From Acetobacter oryzoeni (GTDB lineage Bacteria > Pseudomonadota > Alphaproteobacteria > Acetobacterales > Acetobacteraceae): DNA of 64,000 nt. Numbering within the stretch: position 1 is the stretch's first letter; every line of letters begins with the position of its first letter. Shown piece after piece: positions 60,936 through 64,000 of this stretch. The translations under genes were made by a program, and so were the position numbers. The stretch is from NCBI RefSeq assembly GCF_004014775.2, contig NZ_CP042808.1:1950001-2014000 (forward strand), in the 5' to 3' direction. The notes beneath the pieces were generated by a model that was not told the DNA's origin, made no database searches, and saw only the letters and a program-made list of their open reading frames with translations.

Positions 60936-61937
60936 TTAGCCCAGCGGTGCGGGAAGGCGGAACGTTACGTTTTCTTCCTTCACAATCCGCTCTTCAATGC
61001 ACAGCGTGTAACGCTTGGCCATTTCTGCCAGCATTTCCTGCACCAGTGCTTCCGGCGCAGAAGCACCAGCCGTAATGCCCAGCGTGTTCACGCCTTCCAG
61101 CACGGACCAATCCAGAGAATCCAGACGCGGCACCAAAAGCGCACGCGGCGTGCCGGAACGTTCCGCCACTTCACGCAGACGCTGGGAGTTGGAAGAATTG
61201 GGAGAGCCAATAACAATAACCAGATCGCACTCAGGGGCGATGGTTTTTACAGCTTCCTGACGGTTTGTGGTGGCGTAGCAGATATCTTCGCGCTTTGGCC
61301 CTTCAATCAAGGGGAAGCGTGCACGCAGAATATCTACGATTTCTGCCGTATCATCTACAGAAAGCGTTGTCTGGGTGATAAAGGCCAGACGGGTTGGATC
61401 TTCCGGCTCTACCGTGCGGGCTTCTTCTGCATCGTTAATCAGCGTCATGGCGCCGGGTGGCAATTGGCCCATTGTGCCAACCACTTCTGGGTGGCCTGCA
61501 TGGCCAATCATCAGGATATGGCGGCTTTCTGGCCCACCACCGGCAAAATGACGCTCAGCTTCACGGTGCACCTTGGAAACCAGCGGGCACGTGGCATCTA
61601 GATACAGCAGGTTACGGCGTTCGGCCTCAACCGGCACGGTTTTGGGCACGCCATGAGCAGAGAAAACAACATGGCCATCTACGGGAACTTCATCCAGTTC
61701 CTCAACAAAGATGGCGCCTTGTGCTTCCAGCTCTTCCACCACTGTCCGGTTATGGACAATTTCGTGGCGGACATAAACAGGCGCACCGTAGCGGCGGATG
61801 GCTTCTTCCACCACACGGATGGCGCGGTCCACCCCTGCGCAGAAACCACGTGGGCCTGCCAGCAGAACCTTAAGAGATCTGCCGTGCTGAGCATCTGCGC
61901 TCTGGGGCGGGGTAAGGGTATCAGTTTGATCGGGCAT
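60936..61937 (-). CDS. ispH: 4-hydroxy-3-methylbut-2-enyl diphosphate reductase
   Basis: Last step of the non-mevalonate isoprenoid pathway, a 4Fe-4S enzyme. 333 residues from ATG at 61937. The three cluster cysteines are in [25 protein letters not shown] and [14 protein letters not shown]. It leads ispH-thrB-rnhA, a common alphaproteobacterial order. The isoprenoids feed hopanoid and quinone synthesis. Confidence 0.98.
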   Translation of the reverse strand: MPDQTDTLTPPQSADAQHGRSLKVLLAGPRGFCAGVDRAIRVVEEAIRRYGAPVYVRHEIVHNRTVVEELEAQGAIFVEELDEVPVDGHVVFSAHGVPKTVPVEAERRNLLYLDATCPLVSKVHREAERHFAGGGPESRHILMIGHAGHPEVVGTMGQLPPGAMTLINDAEEARTVEPEDPTRLAFITQTTLSVDDTAEIVDILRARFPLIEGPKREDICYATTNRQEAVKTIAPECDLVIVIGSPNSSNSQRLREVAERSGTPRALLVPRLDSLDWSVLEGVNTLGITAGASAPEALVQEMLAEMAKRYTLCIEERIVKEENVTFRLPAPLG

Positions 61938-62158
61938 GGTGTTCCCCAAAGTTGCAGCGGACTGTATAGAAGAAAACTGGCTATGAAGAAGCATATTGAA
62001 AACAGGCTATGCCCGAAACCCATAAAGGTGACGGAAGTTGTGGCCTACGCAAAGGACGCATGGGATGCAACCCGTTTTACGGCATCAAAGCCTTGAAAAA
62101 CATACCTATGTGGGTGTGATGGCTGCTATCTGCTGTGTTCAACCCGTTTTAACCGATA

Positions 62159-62764
62159 ATGCCGGATCCATACATGTTCCCTAATCACAACCAACGGCGC
62201 AGCCTGTTCCCCCGTATTGCCGCCCCGGGTCTGGCAGCACTTGGGCTGCTGGCCACCCTTGGCGGCTGCGGTGATGGTGAAAGCAAATCCATGGATTTTG
62301 CGCCCACCTGCCCCATTACGCATATTCCCTCTGAAGCGGCGGATTACTACCTCTACCAAGGTAAGCAGACAGGCTTTAAAAACATGGTGGCCCGCGCCAG
62401 CATCCTGCAATTACAGGGTGATTGCCTTGCCGCAGGCCCCAAGGACCTGAAAACCCGAATCGTGCTGCGCTTTGTGATTGAACGCGGCCCGGCCGCAACA
62501 GCCAATACACTCACCCTACCGTGGTTTATTGCCGTGCTGCACGGAGACAGGATTGTGAACAAGCATGTGTTCCACCACACCGTGTCCTTCCCAGCCAACC
62601 TCTCCACCTTTGAAGACGACACAAAGGTGATCACGGTAGATCTGCCTATTCCACCCAAAAATGTGGATTCAGATTATCGATTTGAAATTGGCTTCCAGCT
62701 AACCAAAGACCAGCTTGAATATAATCAGGTCCATCTGAAACGCGCAGCGTATCAGGCTTACTGA
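62159..62764 (+). CDS. Lipoprotein, unknown function
   Basis: 201 residues from ATG 62159 (62174 alternative). Lipobox LATLGGC with Cys at residue 37, so it is likely a membrane-anchored lipoprotein. The mature domain (about residues 50-195) is beta-rich. I recognise no family. A good terminator follows. Confidence 0.75.
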   Translation: MPDPYMFPNHNQRRSLFPRIAAPGLAALGLLATLGGCGDGESKSMDFAPTCPITHIPSEAADYYLYQGKQTGFKNMVARASILQLQGDCLAAGPKDLKTRIVLRFVIERGPAATANTLTLPWFIAVLHGDRIVNKHVFHHTVSFPANLSTFEDDTKVITVDLPIPPKNVDSDYRFEIGFQLTKDQLEYNQVHLKRAAYQAY

Positions 62765-62780
62765 TATTAAGCGGCAGCAC

Positions 62781-62810
62781 TTGGCTGGGGGCTTTATCAC
62801 CCCCAGCCAA
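62781..62810. terminator. Bidirectional terminator between lipoprotein and UbiB genes
   Basis: Perfect 11-bp stem TTGGCTGGGGG / CCCCCAGCCAA with an eight-base loop, between convergent genes. Confidence 0.8.
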
Positions 62811-62818
62811 AATATCTT

Positions 62819-64000
62819 TTATCGGGAAGCGGGCTGCGTTTCTGATGGAAAATGTGCGGCCGTGACGGCTGCCTGCTGGCGCTGTGCCAAAGCTTGCTCA
62901 TCAAAATCCTGCACGATTTCATGGAACAGCTGATACCAGTTCATCTTAACCTTCAGCCGCATGAATACAGACCCCAGCCCAAGGGCTGAACGATCAACCA
63001 GCACAAATTCACGCGGCAGGCGCACACCTCCTGCTTTTTGCAGCCCCTCGTGCACCTTGGACAGAATTTCCCGCCCAAGGGCCGGGTTATTGTCATCCTG
63101 AATGTAGCGTTCTTCATCCACCATCAGCGGTGCGTATAACAGCCCCGCCCATTCGTTCAGAACAGCCACTTTCTCACGCGTCAGGTCACGGAAGCCCCAT
63201 GCTTCATAAGCATGCGCGGCCATATCCATATCCTTGTTACGGAGCGCGTAATAGAGATCTATGTTCCCCTTGATGAACGAAGGCTGGAAAATACGGATAG
63301 CCCCAAAATCCAGCAGGTTCAGGCCGGCATCTTCCCGCATGGTGAAGTTGCCCATATGCGGGTCTCCATGCACCACGCCATACTGATAGAGTGGCACATA
63401 CCAAGCCCGGAACAGCGCACGCGCAATGCGTTTTTTCTGTTCCTCTGTCAGACCGGCCTTGATGGCTGCATTGAGGTTTTGCCCCTGCACCCATTCCATT
63501 GTCAGCAGCCGCTGCGTGCAGAGCTCATCTATCGGCAAGGGCACCGTAACTTCCGGGCAATCTGCCAGCACGGAGTGATAGAGGCGCATATTGGCGGCCT
63601 CATGCCGGTAATCCAGCTCTTCCCGCAGCCGTTCAGAAAGTTCCTCCACCACATCATCCTGCCGGATGGCGTTATCCAGCTTGTGGTAAACCCCAATAGC
63701 CATGCGGAACTGACGCAGATCGGCCTCAACTGCCGCCTTCATATCCGGGTACTGCAACTTGCAGGCTACGCGGCGGCCATCGGCCAGCACAGCCTGATGC
63801 ACCTGCCCAAGGCTGGCTGCCGCAGCAGCTTCCCGCCCGAAGGAACGGAAGTTCTTTTCCCACCCCGGCCCAAGTTCAGCCGTCATGCGGCGGCGCACGA
63901 AGCTCCACCCCATTGGTGGCGCGTTAGACTGAAGCTGCGCCAACTCATCGGCATATTCATCGGGCAATGCACCGGGAATAGTTGCCAGAAGTTGTGCTGC
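62819..64000 (-). CDS. ABC1/UbiB-family atypical kinase (5' end beyond window)
   Basis: At least 393 residues, open at the right edge and continuing. The ABC1 motifs visible are AASLGQVHQAVL (KxGQ region is outside the window), VACKLQYPDM, GDPHMGNF (catalytic loop) and LLDFGAIRIF. UbiB-type proteins support ubiquinone synthesis as ATPase-like factors. Whether this is UbiB itself or a homologue cannot be decided from this part. Confidence 0.88.
   Translation of the reverse strand, partial: AAQLLATIPGALPDEYADELAQLQSNAPPMGWSFVRRRMTAELGPGWEKNFRSFGREAAAAASLGQVHQAVLADGRRVACKLQYPDMKAAVEADLRQFRMAIGVYHKLDNAIRQDDVVEELSERLREELDYRHEAANMRLYHSVLADCPEVTVPLPIDELCTQRLLTMEWVQGQNLNAAIKAGLTEEQKKRIARALFRAWYVPLYQYGVVHGDPHMGNFTMREDAGLNLLDFGAIRIFQPSFIKGNIDLYYALRNKDMDMAAHAYEAWGFRDLTREKVAVLNEWAGLLYAPLMVDEERYIQDDNNPALGREILSKVHEGLQKAGGVRLPREFVLVDRSALGLGSVFMRLKVKMNWYQLFHEIVQDFDEQALAQRQQAAVTAAHFPSETQPASR

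Overview
The window looks like a piece of an acetic acid bacterium chromosome, most likely Acetobacter (Alphaproteobacteria, Acetobacteraceae). I infer this from the protein sequences and gene neighbourhoods: miaA-ilvB-ilvN-ilvC, ispH-thrB-rnhA, thrS-infC, rpsB-tsf, a hopanoid C-3 methylase (HpnR), a Bpt-type aminoacyl-protein transferase, and a metal-independent-looking HemB active site. GC content is moderate and even. No species can be fixed without a search. The region is gene-dense and mostly core. I see no insertion sequence, prophage, CRISPR array or rRNA operon, and one tRNA gene (tRNA-Asn).

Layout. 1-4104: copper-resistance cassette, with the 5' end of a copper P-type ATPase running off the left edge, a divergent His-rich secreted peptide, a Tat-exported multicopper oxidase and an outer-membrane CopB. 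4188-8730 (minus): miaA followed by branched-chain amino acid genes ilvB, ilvN, ilvC. 8761-14553: serB, a small membrane protein, an ELM1-like protein, a DEAD-box helicase and two glycosyltransferases. 14718-22956: deacylase-like metalloenzyme, glyA, an amino acid permease, hemB, bpt, parC. 23035-26982 (minus): recO, tsf, rpsB and a Rieske oxygenase. 27292-33363 (minus): secreted peptide, then dnaE-pabB-pabC. 33569-39692: panC, a RidA protein, tRNA-Asn, an orphan solute-binding protein, two tandem aspartate aminotransferases, gluQ. 39885-44211: HNH protein, lipoprotein, CopZ, a UbiC-like protein, HpnR, ndk. 44347-50159: ABC-F ATPase, AI-2E family permease, a response regulator with an unusually short histidine kinase, a SIMPL protein. 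50228-57914: infC, thrS, GT9 glycosyltransferase, TPR protein, GT4 glycosyltransferase, nadK, an OmpA-like protein. 57926-64000: large membrane protein, rnhA, thrB, ispH, a lipoprotein, and a partial UbiB/ABC1 kinase at the right edge.

How the genes fit together. Copper handling is split between the left cassette and a separate CopZ chaperone at 41 kb. Several genes feed amino acid and cofactor synthesis (ilvBNC, serB, glyA, thrB, aspartate aminotransferases, pabB/pabC, panC, nadK, hemB). Translation genes are scattered (rpsB, tsf, infC, thrS, miaA, gluQ, tRNA-Asn, ABC-F). Cell-envelope genes (glycosyltransferases, HpnR, ispH, OmpA-like protein, lipoproteins) recur through the window.

Most notable sequence observations: infC appears to start at a rare AUA codon with a good ribosome binding site; a sensor-less histidine kinase begins just before its HAMP helix; the tsf terminator hairpin lies inside the start of recO; a DEAD-box helicase has DEGD in motif II; an unannotated-looking protein has the residue pattern of chorismate lyase. 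I did not find a convincing wholly new multi-gene system.
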